A DNA stretch of 57,366 bases from Gracilaria vermiculophylla (taxonomy: Eukaryota; Rhodophyta; Florideophyceae; Gracilariales; Gracilariaceae). The stretch spans positions 1,066,343-1,123,708 of the forward strand of contig JAHNZQ020003146.1 in NCBI GenBank assembly GCA_019155205.2. Reading direction: 5' to 3'. Below the pieces are notes generated by a model. The model did no database searches, was not told the DNA's origin, and worked only from the letters and a program-made list of their open reading frames with translations. The translations under genes and the position numbers were made by a program. Of this stretch, positions 10,560-21,331 are shown piece after piece; the stretch's first letter is position 1; every line of letters starts with the position of its first letter.

Positions 10560-11168
10560 CTACGTCGTCGTCAGGTGTAGAATCCCGTATAGGAATGAAA
10601 GGCCAGATGCAGAGGTCTGCACCCAAACTTCAGCCTGACTCTTCGCGGGTATTTCGCTGCTCTCCACAACCCGTATCGTATTCGATTGCAGCTTCTTTGG
10701 AAGATTACCCACGTGAAGCGCGTTCGCGTCCAGTCCTAGAGATGCAGACACGATACCTACAGGAGTTGCGTCGTGAAAATTCACCTTCCGCAGGCGTGGG
10801 TAGATTGCACGTACATACTGATCCACAAAGAAAGTGCCCTATATGCATTGTGCTGCCAAGTTGGTTGTCACAAGGAACCAACCCTTCACCTTTAAGGCGC
10901 CAAACCGGAGATACATGGCTATCGCTCCAAGGATGTTCGCTGCTCGACGCAACGCATCGCGCAGGGTAGGGAGTTTGCCAGTCCTCAAGGAGCCGAGAGC
11001 AAACCGCGAGAGCACGTCGGCCTGCACCAGATTGGGGCTAGCTCCAGTATCGAGGACAGCACGCACCCTAATGGAGGCGAGTGGGGAACATACGATAGAG
11101 GCGAATACCTTGTAATTATCACGGCGGAGCGTGCAAATAGAGTCCTCAAAGGTGTCGAACGGGTCCAA
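10560..11168 (-). pseudogene. pro: Aspartic protease region of element B
   Basis: The minus strand (11168-10839) reads VRAVLDTGASPNLVQADVL, the retropepsin active-site motif D-T-G-A at about 11037-11054. A frame change leads into DQYVRAIYPRLRKV (10826-10560), the usual end of Ty3/gypsy protease with the I-x-x-R-x-x-x-x-x motif. This enzyme cuts Gag-Pol. It overlaps the end of the long gag frame in a different phase, which may be a natural gag/pro frameshift or an indel. Confidence 0.75.
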
Positions 11169-13556
11169 CGGGATTGGAGGGCCCGCCGATTCAGCGGCGA
11201 TGGAGCAGATGGCTTCTCCCCCTCTCCTAAAGGCGACCTTCGTGAAGCTGAGGCTCGATGGTAACGAGCCACACGGAGCCTCGAAGCGTGGCCCTGAGGA
11301 TTTTCCTGGTTGGGAAGGAGCTGAGCTCCAGTCGGGGAAGGCTGCTGCGGTTGTGCATTGAGATGTGACGTGTTCCTCTCAGGTGCACCCTGTTTCGGTA
11401 CAGGCACCTGTGCTGCTGATACAAGGGAAAGTGGAACAGTCTGCACTCCTGTTGGAGCGCGGTAACCATAGCTTCCTTGAGGGGAGCGGATATCGCGATG
11501 CGCGGTTCGATAACTTCCGCTCTCCGTTGGAGCGTCCTTCAGGTTCTGGAATTTCTTTTCCCGTTCTTGTAGGATGGCCGCCCTCATCGCCGGGGTGAGA
11601 GTCGTATAGTGTACTGGCTTTTGAGAAAAGCTAATCCTGCAAGGCGGTCGGTAGCTGCTAGGGTTCGAAAATCGGAAATTTCTGTACGATCCTTCACAGG
11701 CGTTCGAAGTGGGAGACGAGGGTGTCCTTATCCGAGGCAGTGCTCTTTGAAATGAGGCGTATGTGAGGGCAAGGGCCTCTTGCTCTCCCACGAGCGTCAG
11801 CTCGTCGTCCTCCTCCGAGGTGCTGGAGTCCATCGTCAGGGAGGGTACCCGACGGGTCCATGAGGCCGTAGGTTTGTCTAGAAGTGGAGCGTGGCTGCGA
11901 CGAGCTGCACGATGGGTATCCCCATAGGACTTCGCGAAACGCACTAGCTCCGTATAGGTGGTCTTTGGGTGCGCTGTCAGGTGATTGCGCACCCTGGCGC
12001 TGATCGAGGGAAGAAATACCTTGACAAACAACGACTTCAACCGTCGTTCGGAATTCACGTCCCCACACCGCAGGGTCTTCGTCCACGGCTTCTGTGAGAA
12101 CTCCGTCTCGGTCATTCCCGTGTTTTGGCTATAAGAAGTGACTTCAGCGTCCGCATCGGCTATCACCTCGTCTGTGGCGTATCTTTTGAGGAGGAAAATC
12201 ACCACCTCCAGGTATGTCGTCAAGATTTCCGTTCCAGGGTCATCCACAATGGTGATCTCCACCCTGAGACGCGGCTGCACCAGCGAGTGCCCTTGGCCTG
12301 TGTGATATAACTAAAAGCACCATGCGGCGGCACCTTTATGGACACCATTGGTATTACACGATGAATGGAAGTGTGTGAGAAACTTCAACATTGAGGTGGG
12401 GTCTTCACCTGAGAAGAAGTGCTTCTTCATTTTAACATCAATGCGGCGCTGGATCTTCGTGAGTCATTTAGCGACCAACGCGCCGTAACACGTGGAGCGA
12501 TCATTCAACATATAGGTGTCACAATCCACCACTTTTAGCGAAGAGGTCGTTAGTTGGGACGATCTTCCTAAACCTTCTGCTTTTCTCCTTGGGAGGTATA
12601 CTGTCCTCCGAGCTGGAGCTGTTTACGGACTCGGAGTCTGAGCTTTTCTCCGAATTATTGTCTCGCTTTCTTCTTTTCTCCCTCCGTTTCTTTCTTCTTT
12701 TTTCCGTAAGGTGGTCTGGGTTGCTGACGATACCCCCGATATCGCGATCCACCCGAGGACTATCCTGTCCTTCTCTCCTTAGGTGGACTTTGTCGCGACC
12801 GGTATCCTGTCCTCCTCCGCTGAGCGTCAGGTCTACACGGTTCATAGCAAGATTCCTGAGGTGGTCCCGTTTCCCAACGGCAGTATCCTTCCCTCCTCTG
12901 GCGTAGGGGGCGGCAGTATCCTGTCCTTCTCTGCCCGGGGTCACCTTAGGTGTTGATACAGTGAACCTCTTCTGTACGGAAAAATAACTTTGGAACGCCG
13001 CTGCGGGGAGCAGCTGCGCGCTTTGGGAGCGAACTTCCGCACGGATAACATATGAGATCACCTCAAGGAAGGGGTTGGAATCCAGCAACGCATGCACAGC
13101 ACGAGGAGCGCTCTCCGTTGCGATTTCCTCCACAAGGGCGTGGCGGCGTGCTCCGAAATGGGCTTCAACACCTGCAGGTAATCTTTCGACCAGCTTTTGT
13201 GAGGGCCATTGCGTAAGGCGCGGGGCCAAGGACTCCAGGAGGGAGTTAGCCTCCGGGTGTTCCCGTCCCTGCAGCTCCTGAGGTGGCGGCTGCGATGCCG
13301 TGTGCGGTTCTTCAAGCTCCACGTCAGCGTCCTTCAGAGGTATCACGGAGGCTTTCGCTTGCCTCCGATCGTGCATACTCTTAAGGTAATTCCTGAAACG
13401 ATTTGCAGACGAGCCAGGATTCCGAAGAAGACTTTCAGGGTCCTCCAGTCTGACGGTCATCTCCCGGGGAGCCCTGCGCGTGCTGCGACCACCAACGGAG
13501 TCTGTTGCTTGTGGATCCTGTAGGGGGGTTTTCATTGGGATTTCTGAGGTATCCAT
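10985..13556 (-). pseudogene. gag: Gag of element B, in two frames
   Basis: 13556-12519 (345 codons) holds the unusual N-terminal part with DPESLLRNPGSS, repeated G-x-D-T motifs, a Lys/Arg cluster and a Ser/Glu stretch. 12280-10985 (431 codons) starts inside the Gag core (YATDEVIADADAEVTSY, TLRCGDVNSERRLKSLFV, RVRNHLTAHPKTTYTELV) and continues into a Pro/Ser/Gln-rich tail. The core start lies between the two in broken frames. I find no CCHC zinc knuckle, so RNA packaging probably relies on basic stretches. The start at 13556 was chosen because D has an ATG at the homologous place. Confidence 0.8.
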
Positions 13557-13691
13557 AGGGGAGTAAGTCGGGGGTGATTTTCTTCCACTTTCGAATCACC
13601 TTAAGGAAGAGTTCCTCTGTTGGGGGTTGGTCGTTGCAAAGGGGAAACTCTGCTCTGCTGCGACTTTTACGAACCCTTCAAGAAACGGAAC

Positions 13692-13709
13692 TTTTAAGGC
13701 GGGAGACCA
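13692..13709 (-). other. Primer-binding site of element B
   Basis: The minus strand reads TGGTCTCCCGCCTTAAAA two bases inside the LTR end GTACCACA. Confidence 0.65.
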
Positions 13710-13711
13710 TT

Positions 13712-14266
13712 TGTGGTACTGTCAGTTCTGCTTTCGAGGTAGTAGAGCACAACGTCCGTTAGGAGTTTTGTTGACTTCAAAGGCGCGTTTTTTTAAAGGT
13801 GGCCTCCGGTATTCGTCGTCGCAAGCCCGGGGAATTCTTAAAGGAGATCTGCAAACACTAAGCGGAGGGGGATGCTCACTAGGCGCACAATGCTCCTATA
13901 GGCGCTGTTACGAGGCGACCTGGGGATCTTCGGCTTAAAAATCTTAGGATGATCGACGAGAGTCTCCAACCGGAAAAGTAGATGAAGACTCAAGGGTGCT
14001 TTGTTTGCTTCTCCCAGAGATGGAGCTCGACCGGCAGATTAAGTATCAAGCCAGGAGCCGGCCTCGGCAGATCTCATTACTGTAGTACTTACGTGCACAA
14101 ATTAACTAAAATAAATATAAATTCTACCGTCTCTCTTAATGATACTGTAGCACACGCGGGTCGAATTATGCACAACGTGGCTAAGTTAATAAAATACGAG
14201 ACCCCCTTAAGAATATCACGCCATAAAACCATACCACCATATTTCCTTAGGAGCCACTGTACTACA
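13712..14266 (-). repeat. 5' LTR of element B (family 1)
   Basis: 555 bp with tips TGTAGTAC/GTACCACA. It is flanked outside by ATAAT (14267-14271), identical to the left target copy. It is the partner of 2647-3200. Confidence 0.92.
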
Positions 14267-14271
14267 ATAAT
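14267..14271. other. Target-site duplication of element B, right copy
   Basis: ATAAT, identical to 2642-2646. Confidence 0.85.
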
Positions 14272-14334
14272 GTGGAAGCCCCACATCAATCTACCGACCT
14301 CCTAATCTGTACTAACGTGACATTCATTCGTCAT
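14272..14334 (-). pseudogene. piggyBac-type transposase, second fragment (63 bp between two LTR insertions)
   Basis: The minus-strand reading, in phase with the fragments on both sides, gives E-stop-MSR-stop-YRLGGR-stop-IDVGLPH. This matches the DE-S-MSRWYG-GG-W block of DDE_Tnp_1_7 proteins with stops (TGA, TAG, TAG) at the Ser and Trp positions. The preceding Asp, the first catalytic residue, ends the neighbouring fragment. It is a tiny exon-like scrap kept only because two retroelements landed 63 bp apart. Confidence 0.8.
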
Positions 14335-14891
14335 TGTGGTACTGTCAGTTCGCGTTTCGAGGCAGTAGAGCACAACGTCCGTTAGGTGTTCTTGTTGACT
14401 TCAAAGGTGCGAGTTGCTAAAGGTGGTCTCCGGTATTCGCCGTCGCGAGCCGGGTAAGTTCTTAATGGAGATCCGCAAACACAAAGCGGAGAGTGAGGTT
14501 CACTGGGCGGACAATGCTCCTACAAGCGCTGCTATGATGTGACCTGGAGATCGACGGCTTAGAAACCTAAAGATGCTCGACGAGGGTCTCCAACCGGAAA
14601 AGTAGATGAATACTCACCGGTGCTTGTCTTTACTTCTCCCAGAGGTGGAGCTCAACCGGCAGATTAAGTATCAAGCCGGGGGCCGGCCTCGGCAGATCTC
14701 ATTACTGTCGTAATTAATCGCACAGAGTAACTAAAATAAATATAAAGTCTACCATCTCTCTTAAGGATACTGTAGCACACGCGGGCCGAATTATGCACCA
14801 CGTGGGTCAGTTAATAAAATACAAGCCTTCCTTATGAATATCACGTTCTAAAGCCACACCACCATATTTCCTTAGAAGCCACTGTACTACA
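14335..14891 (-). mobile_element. Solo LTR C (family 1) in the piggyBac-type gene
   Basis: 557 bp, with tips TGTAGTAC...GTACCACA on the minus strand. The flanks are GTCAT (14330-14334) and GTCAG (14892-14896), a 5-bp duplication with one mismatch. There is no internal region. It is the usual product of recombination between two LTRs. Confidence 0.85.
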
Positions 14892-15480
14892 GTCAGCACA
14901 AAAAGCATGAGATGGCGTGACAAAAGAACGGCGATGATTATCGACCGCGTTCACAAAATCGGCTATAAACGACCATCTTACGATTTCTGCTGTTCAGTCA
15001 CACCATTCCCACTAAAACATATGCAACTTCGTAGCGAATCAAATCTATTGAGTGACATACCAAGCCCAATTTTAGGTTGTGGAACGAACTTAGAAAAAGG
15101 CTCAATGCTCCAAAGATCGCATCTGTTCGAAAATTCAATACGAGTAATTAAAATAAGAACTCCGAAAAGTTGGAGCAACTCCCCTCCTGATGTCCTTCGA
15201 GCGCCTTTGCTTTCTAGTCGGATATTTTTTCTACTTACGATAAATTCCAATTGAGGAATGGGAAGCAACCAGACGAAGAAATCCAATGCAGTCATTCCTG
15301 AAGGAACATGACGTGGTGTGATATAATCTCCTGTAGGACCAATAACTTTCTACTTATGCATTTGCATACATCCATTCAGAAGACTCAAAATCGTACAGGT
15401 TTTCCATTTCCGACCATGAGCAAAAGTTGATTGGCAGATTGTATGCAGATTTTGATCATCTGGCTGCCCTTAAAAATTTT
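14892..15480 (-). pseudogene. piggyBac-type transposase, N-terminal fragment
   Basis: 15295-14978 reads GELLQLFGVLILITRIEF, RCDLWSIEP and GLGMSLNRFDSLRSCI, the conserved N-terminal block of DDE_Tnp_1_7 proteins. A one-base shift near 14985 leads to DFVNAVDNHRRSFVTPSHAF, ending with the Asp-Glu of the first catalytic block at the solo-LTR junction. Upstream of 15295 the same frame reads GPTGDYITPRHVPSG, back to a TAG near 15350, and then acidic codons in another frame. The true start is not clear. The long frame 15739-15470 may hold the extreme N-terminus. Confidence 0.82.
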
Positions 15481-16224
15481 GCATATCCGGTGGTGTAACA
15501 ATAGCTTCTTTATCAGCTGTTCTGATGTACCTCAGGTCAATCGAGTGATTTTGTTCTTCTGCAGCGTGCGGGGTATTTTTAACACCGGTATCGAGTTTGA
15601 CACTGGACAGAGACAGAGTAACTTCTTTCTCACGATTTGGTAATCTAAAGTTTACTATCAAGAACGTCAGATTTCGATTGTAGATTCCGCGAACATCAGC
15701 ATTTTGAACAATTCCTCTGACCGTTGTGGACTTCCACAAAAATCAATAATAGCGTTTACATTCCGCGTTTCTGGTAATCAGGCGAACGCGGCTGCTGAAA
15801 GATATTCCAGCACTTCTGCGAGGATCTGTAGCCGATGCCGTAGTTTACAAATGCTGTTGACGGCTCTGATTGATGTAACAGTCACAATTTACCCTTTACT
15901 GTTGTGGACACAGTTCAGCGCTGCCAGCGTCGACAACATGATAAGAGTATTAGAACAAAAAAGAATTGGGAGGAGTTTTCATGTTTTAATCTAATTACAA
16001 AGTAATTAAAATTGACCTCATATGAGATCATTTGACCTCAAATGAGGTCGCTGGTCCGATAAAAATTAGAAAAATGCAATTCAAAAGCGTTGAATTATTA
16101 TTATTATTAAGTACCCAAAAGCGAAAATCAACCACTAAAGAAGGCGAAATGAAGTTTGAAAGTGAAATGTCCTATGATTTTGAAACGGTTTTTTAACTTG
16201 AATGTATTTGAAAACAGATTTTGG
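15481..16224. other. Spacer between the piggyBac-type gene and element D
   Basis: AT-rich. One 90-codon minus-strand frame (15739-15470) has no family I recognise and may be the start of the transposase or its 5' flank. A TTATTATTATTA microsatellite lies near 16096-16109. The near-palindromes at 16014-16049 are listed separately. No other gene is visible. Confidence 0.4.
16014..16049. repeat. Two adjacent near-palindromes
   Basis: GACCTCATATGAGATC and GACCTCAAATGAGGTC stand 4 bases apart. Each is almost self-complementary and they are near-copies of each other, so the block can fold in more than one way. This could be a relic of a DNA-transposon end or a repressor-type site. Confidence 0.4.
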
Positions 16225-16778
16225 TGTAGTACAGTGGCTCCTACGGCAATACGGTGGTTTGGCCTTAATTTATAATATCCCTAAGGAGGGTTCGTAATTT
16301 ATTAGCTGGGCCACGTGGTGCATAATCTTGCCCGCGTGCGCTACAGTATCCTTAAGGTACGGTAGAATTTATTATTTATTTTAGATATTTTATGCACGTA
16401 ACTAGCACAGTAGTGCCACCTGCCGAGGCAGGCTCTCGGCCTGATACTTAAGCTGCCGGTTGAGCTCCACCTCTGGGGAAGTAAAGACAAGCACCCTTGA
16501 GTCTTTTTCTACATTTTCCGGTTGGAGTCTCTTGTCTATTCACGCAGGTTTCTAAGCCGCCCATCCCCAGGTCGCATCATAGCAGCGCGTGTAGGAGCAT
16601 TGTCCGCCCAGTGAACCTCCCTCTCCGCTTGGTGTCTACGGATCCCTTTCAGAATTCCCCCGGCTCGCGGCAGCGGATACCGGAGACCACCTTTAGGAAT
16701 ACGCGCCTTTGGAGTCACCAAAAACTCCTAACGGACGTTGTGCTTTACTATCTCGACAGGAGGGCTGACAGTACCAGA
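16225..16778 (+). repeat. 5' LTR of element D (family 1)
   Basis: 554 bp, TGTAGTACAGTGG to GTACCAGA. The odd last four bases CAGA are shared with element A rather than with its own partner LTR. Confidence 0.9.
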
Positions 16779-16780
16779 AC

Positions 16781-16798
16781 TGGTCTCTTGACTTAGAA
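16781..16798 (+). other. Primer-binding site of element D
   Basis: TGGTCTCTTGACTTAGAA, identical to element A, two bases after the LTR. Confidence 0.65.
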
Positions 16799-16934
16799 GG
16801 TCACAGTTCCTAAAGAACTCGCACAAGTCGCAGCAGAACCGTGTTTCTAGTTTGCAACGACCAACCGCCAACAGTGGAATTCTTCCTTAAAGTGATCCGG
16901 AAGTGGAAGCAAATCACCCCCGACCTACTCCTCT

Positions 16935-18590
16935 ATGCACCCATCAGGACATCCTATGGAAACCCCCCTACAGGATCCTCAAGCAACCAGCTCCGTTGGT
17001 GGGCGCAGCACGTGCAGCGCTCCCCAGGAGATGTCCGCCACAATGGAGGACCCTGAAAGTCTCCTTCGCAATCCTGGCTCCTCTGTGGAGCGTTTCAGGA
17101 ATCGCCTTAGGAGAATGCATGATTGGAGACAAGCGGAATCCTCCGCGACAGCTCTGGAGAACGCCGATGTGGAGCTTGAAGAACCGCACACACCATCGCA
17201 GCCGCCACCTCAGGAGCTGCAGGGACGAAAACACCCGGAGAATAACTCCCTATTGGAATCCCTGGCCCCGCGTCTTACAGATTGGCTCTCACAGGAGCTC
17301 GTCGAAAGAATTCCTGCAGGTGTTGAAGCCCATTTGGGAGCATGCCGCCACGCCCATGTGGAGGACATCGCAACGGAGAGCGCTTACCGTGCTGTGGATG
17401 CTTTGATGGGTTCCGACCCCTTCCTTGAGGTGATCTCAGATGTTATCCGTGCGGAGGTTCGCTCCCAAACCGCACAGCTGCTCCCCGCAGCGGCGCTTCA
17501 AAGTTATTCATCCGTACAGGAGAGGTTCCCTCTATCAACACCTAAGGTGAACCCGGGCAGAGAAGGAACGGATACTGCCACCCTCTACGACAAAGGAGGA
17601 AAGAATACTGCCGTAGGGAAACGTGAGCACCTCAGGAATATTGCTATGCACCGTCTGGACCTGACGCTCCGCGGAGGAGGACAGGATACCGGTCGCGACG
17701 AAGTCCATTTAAGGAGAGAAGGACAGGATACTCCTCCTCGGGTGGATCGCGATATCGGGGGTATCGTCAGCAACCCAGACCGCCTTGAGGAAAGAAGAAC
17801 AAAGAAACGGAGGTAGAAAAGACGCAAGCGAGACACCGATTCGAAGGGAAGCTCAGACTCCGAGTCCGTAAACAGCTCCAGCTCGGAGGACAAAACACCT
17901 CCCAAGGAGAAGAGCAGAAGGGTCAGGAAGTTCGTCCCGCTTAACGACCTCTTCGCCAAAGTGGTGGATTATGACACCTACAGGTTGAATGATCGCTCCA
18001 CACTTTACGACGCGTCTGTCGTTAAATGACTGACGATGATCCAGTGCCACATGAATATTCCAGTGAGAAAGCACTCCTTCTCAGGCGAAGACCCCATCTC
18101 GGTGTTGAATTTTTTTACGCGCTTCCGTTCGGCGTGTAACACCAATGGTGTCCATGAAGGTGCCGCCGTATGGTGCTTTCAGTTTTACCTCACAGGGAAA
18201 GCGCACTCGCTGGTGCAGCCGCGCCTCACAGAAGAGATCACCATTGTGGATGATCCTGGAACAGAGATCTTGACGACGTACCCAGAGCTAGTCAATTTCC
18301 TCCTTGAAAGGTACGCCACGGATGAGTTGATAGCCGATGCTGAGGCTGAGGTCCCTTCTTACAGGCAGAACACCGGAATAACCGAGACGGAGTTCTCACA
18401 GAAGCTCTGGACGAAGGCTCTGCGGTGTGGGAATGTGTACTCCGAACGGCGATTGAAGTCGTTGTTTGTCGAGAAACTCCTTCCCTCGATACACGCGAGG
18501 GTGCGTAATCACCTGACAACGCATCCAAAGACCACCTATACGGAGTTAGCACGTTTAGCGGAATCCTACGGAAATACCCACCGTGCCTAA
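16935..18590 (+). pseudogene. gag: Gag of element D, truncated and with two stops
   Basis: One frame from the ATG at 16935 to the stop at 18588-18590 is broken only by TAG at 17814-17816 and TGA at 18027-18029. It has the N-terminal DPESLLRNPGSS block, the G-x-D-T repeats (about 17560-17730), a basic block, a Ser/Asp-rich run, and the Gag core from SFSGEDPISVLNF (about 18070) through YATDELIADAEAEV, LRCGNVYSERRLKSLFVEKL and RVRNHLTTHPKTTYTEL. It ends shortly after SYGNTHRA at the deletion junction, so the Pro/Ser-rich tail seen in B is missing. It is the best-preserved Gag core in the window. Confidence 0.82.
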
Positions 18591-18596
18591 CCCCTA

Positions 18597-19335
18597 AACC
18601 CCTTCGGAGCACTACGGCAGCAGTGATTGCCGACCCCTTTTGGAGCAATGGGTTTATCCCTACGGGATACCGTTGTACTTCCTTACGGACAATAGACCCC
18701 AGTTCGCGGCGAAAGTCTTCAGCGCCGTTTCCGAAATTTTGGGAATGAAACAGTTGTTTACAACTGCTTATCACCCCCAGACAAACGGCCAGGAGGAACG
18801 CTTCAACAAAACCATCGCTTCGAGGTTGAAGCACTACATCGCGGACCACCAGAAGGATTGGGACGCATATGTGGGACCCCTCACGTATGCATAGAACCTA
18901 CAGGTGCACCGCTCCGCGGGGACTGCTCCTTTCAATATGTTGCTATGGCGAATTCCGCCAAGTGCTGTTATCGCGGTACGCGCCACGGCGCATCCGGCGG
19001 CTGGGCCACAGACGCCAACAGCGGCACAAGCCAAACCCTCCATCCTAAGGCGATATGAGAACGCACTCTCCCTCGCGAAGAAGAGACTCAACGCCACGCA
19101 GAGGAGATAAAAACAGGACTTCGACCAAAATTTTATGGAAGGCACGCACCTGAAGGAAGGCGACGAGGTGTTCCTCGATAAACCCGAGGAGAACTCCGAT
19201 GAACCGCCGGACGTCACGCGGAAGGTAGCGCCGACCACCTCAGGGCCCATCAAAGTCCTGGCCACCTACAGGGATACTGTCGCCATTGAGATGAAAGGGC
19301 TTCGGGATGTCGTCTCCCGTGATAGGCTGACGTAA
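18597..19335 (+). pseudogene. pol: Integrase core (second half) and C-terminal region of element D
   Basis: Begins at the RSTTAAVIAD equivalent just past the deletion. It reads YGIPLYFLTDNRPQFAAKVF (second catalytic Asp intact), ILGMKQLFTTAYHPQTNGQE and ERFNKTI (catalytic Glu intact), then KHYIADHQKDWDAYVG. A TAG at about 18892 and a frame change follow. 19135-19335 carries the C-terminal region (GTHLKEGDEVFLD, then SGPIKVLATYRDTVAIEMK), a GPY/F-like module. The first catalytic Asp and the zinc finger are deleted. Confidence 0.8.
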
Positions 19336-19359
19336 GTCCCAACGCCCAGCCTTCCAGGA

Positions 19360-19692
19360 ATGCCCGCCACCCCACCTAAAGGACACCGCGCGGAGATTTC
19401 TCATTCAAACACCTCAGGCGGGAGGACACCACGGGATACTGTGAACCGCATCACCGCTCTCCGTGAACCAATCCTGGAGGCTTCCGGTGCCATCCTGTCC
19501 CCCGAAGGCGACATCCTTTACGCGGTGGACCATATCGTTTCGCATCGACAAACCCTTGCAGGAGTATTGTACCGCGTCCGCTGGTATGGGTACACCTCGA
19601 AAGACGACACGGAAGATCCTCCAGAACATATCTCGGAGAACTTCCTTAGGCGGTACCACGCCAATCTGGTGCGGAAACGCCTCTCCATATAG
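19360..19692 (+). CDS. Chromodomain segment of element D
   Basis: A clean 110-codon frame holding GDILYAVDHIVSHRQT, GVLYRVRWYGYTSKDDT and EDPPEHISENFLRRYHANLV. This is a full chromodomain of about 55 residues with the aromatic V-R-W-x-G-Y core. It follows integrase with a Pro-rich linker. It is better preserved than in B and E. The frame differs from the integrase part upstream, so it is not joined in this copy. Confidence 0.78.
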   Translation: MPATPPKGHRAEISHSNTSGGRTPRDTVNRITALREPILEASGAILSPEGDILYAVDHIVSHRQTLAGVLYRVRWYGYTSKDDTEDPPEHISENFLRRYHANLVRKRLSI

Positions 19693-19759
19693 GCGCTTCC
19701 GTTTTGGAAAGGGGCAGGGGGCCCCCAAATGGAAATGTATTTCGTCTTCCCCGTCTATC

Positions 19760-21260
19760 CTCCACCTGGAGTTATGTTTTTCGCCTCCAGGATGCTGTGC
19801 TCGCTTTTTCGCATGCTCCTACAGCGGCACTTCGTGTCGCTGAGCTCGCAGGCACGGCCTATGCATGTTTGAACTACCGTTCGTGGAGCTCCTGCTCCAT
19901 CCGAAGGATCTTTTATTGGTCAGGATCCTATCACCTACAGATCACCGAACGGCGTTGAATACTCCGATTCGAGGCGCGCCTTCGCTGTGAGCGCTTGGCT
20001 ATCGAAGAACTCCGACAGGTCTTTTCTTGAGTGCCGCCATCGAGGCTCGGGCTGTCCGGGCCTTATGGAGCTCTACGACCCAAGCACGCGCTGCCCGCAG
20101 AGCCTCCCCAGGAGAAGCCAGAGCAGGACGGCCGGTCATCAGACGAGCCTGCAGCACCTCCTGGAAGGCAGCCTCCAGAGCCTCAGACGAGACTCCTTCC
20201 GACGGTGCACCCGACGCGGCTACCTCTGTTGACGGCGCAACAACCGCCACGGAAGGAGGCGCGGACGGCGGACCAGGTGGGACAGCGGCTCTTCGACGGG
20301 ATGCCACGGGGTCCGCAGTGGAGGTTGGCAATGCCAAAGACGAAGTCGGTGACACCTGAGGTGACGGCGGTGAGGGAACTGGAACGCTCCGTAGGCGAGG
20401 CTGAGGAATAGGCGCAGGGACGCTCCGCAGTCCGGGTTGCACCCCTTGGGCCGAAGACACTGGAATGGGAGCAATCTCGTCCTTTTCCATAGGAGATACG
20501 GCGGCTACCACTGCGGGAGCACTCGGCACTGCGGCGGGCCGCGGAGGTATTACTTCAGGAGGTGCGATCATATCCTGGTACAGAGCTGGAGACCGACAGG
20601 GCGCGCTTATCGCCAGGCTCTCCACCAAGGATTCATAGTCGAGGACTTGTAACAGCCGCATCTGAGATTAGGGATCTGGCGCCACATTAGGAGCGGCCCG
20701 CGGGTATACACCTGTCCGGGGAGGGAGCCGCGTTTTGACGCCATCGTGGAATGCGCGGAGAGGATGGACGACCGAAGACAAGCGAGGTATGGAGCACCAT
20801 GGCGGGGCGCAAGTTCATATCTATAGAAGGCCAAAAGAGGCGCGGACGAGAGGTTTAGGAGACAATTCACCTTTCCGGAGACGCGATGAACGGACGCGAT
20901 GAATCGGGTGTTCCCCGAAGGAGAATCCTCGGAGGAATTGGAGCGTCAAGTGCCTTGAGGGTGTCGTTGTCCGCTCTGGACTGGCCCATGCTCCAGTCAT
21001 GGAGGTCGCGCGTCTGCACCGCGCACGATACGCTGAAGTGTGCTAAAACCCACGCCAACGAAGGGAACGGCAGCACCAACACGTTACGCCAAAACGGAGG
21101 AGACGCAGCCGGGTTAAGGAGGGGCATGGCCAACAAACGCCGACAGGGATAAAACGCGAGCCTGCGGCAATACGCCGCTCAGGAGTATGGAGAAATGGAG
21201 GAACTGCCAAAAGAGAGATCAGGCAAACCGCCGGAGGTCGCACTTGCCTCAACACCCGTA
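19760..21260 (-). pseudogene. Antisense ORF of element D, core deleted
   Basis: 20661-19999 is a 220-codon clean frame opposite to gag-pol, matching the C-terminal half of the B antisense ORF: ESLVESLAISAP, SVAVVAPSTEVAASGAP, LEAAFQEVLQARLMTGRPA and ARAWVVELHKART. Pro, Ala, Ser and Val make up most of it. A one-base shift then gives SQALTAKARLESEY. 20870-20607 and 21136-20867 match the upstream segment of B in other frames. The middle, with the VPFHDRR and STEFAVGTL blocks, is absent, so the protein lacks its most conserved part. Confidence 0.65.
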
Positions 21261-21318
21261 GGAGCCACCCCGGGGATCAAGGAATAGGAAGATGCACCTC
21301 GACGATGTGATGAAATTT

Positions 21319-21331
21319 AGGAAAGCGGGTA
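21319..21331 (+). other. Polypurine tract of element D
   Basis: AGGAAAGCGGGTA directly before the 3' LTR. It is purine-rich with one C and two T. Confidence 0.6.

Larger units (their letters stand above)
2647..14266 (-). mobile_element. Element B: full-length family-1 Ty3/gypsy chromovirus with an antisense ORF
   Basis: Minus-strand order is 5' LTR (14266-13712), PBS, gag, protease, RT, RNase H, integrase, chromodomain, then a 2.9-kb tail that codes on the opposite strand, a polypurine tract and the 3' LTR (3200-2647). It is flanked by a perfect 5-bp duplication, ATAAT, at 2642-2646 and 14267-14271, so both ends are original. The two LTRs differ at roughly one base in eight by eye, so the insertion is old. 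A 1.06-kb foreign insert interrupts RNase H. Total length is about 11.6 kb including that insert. Confidence 0.92.
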
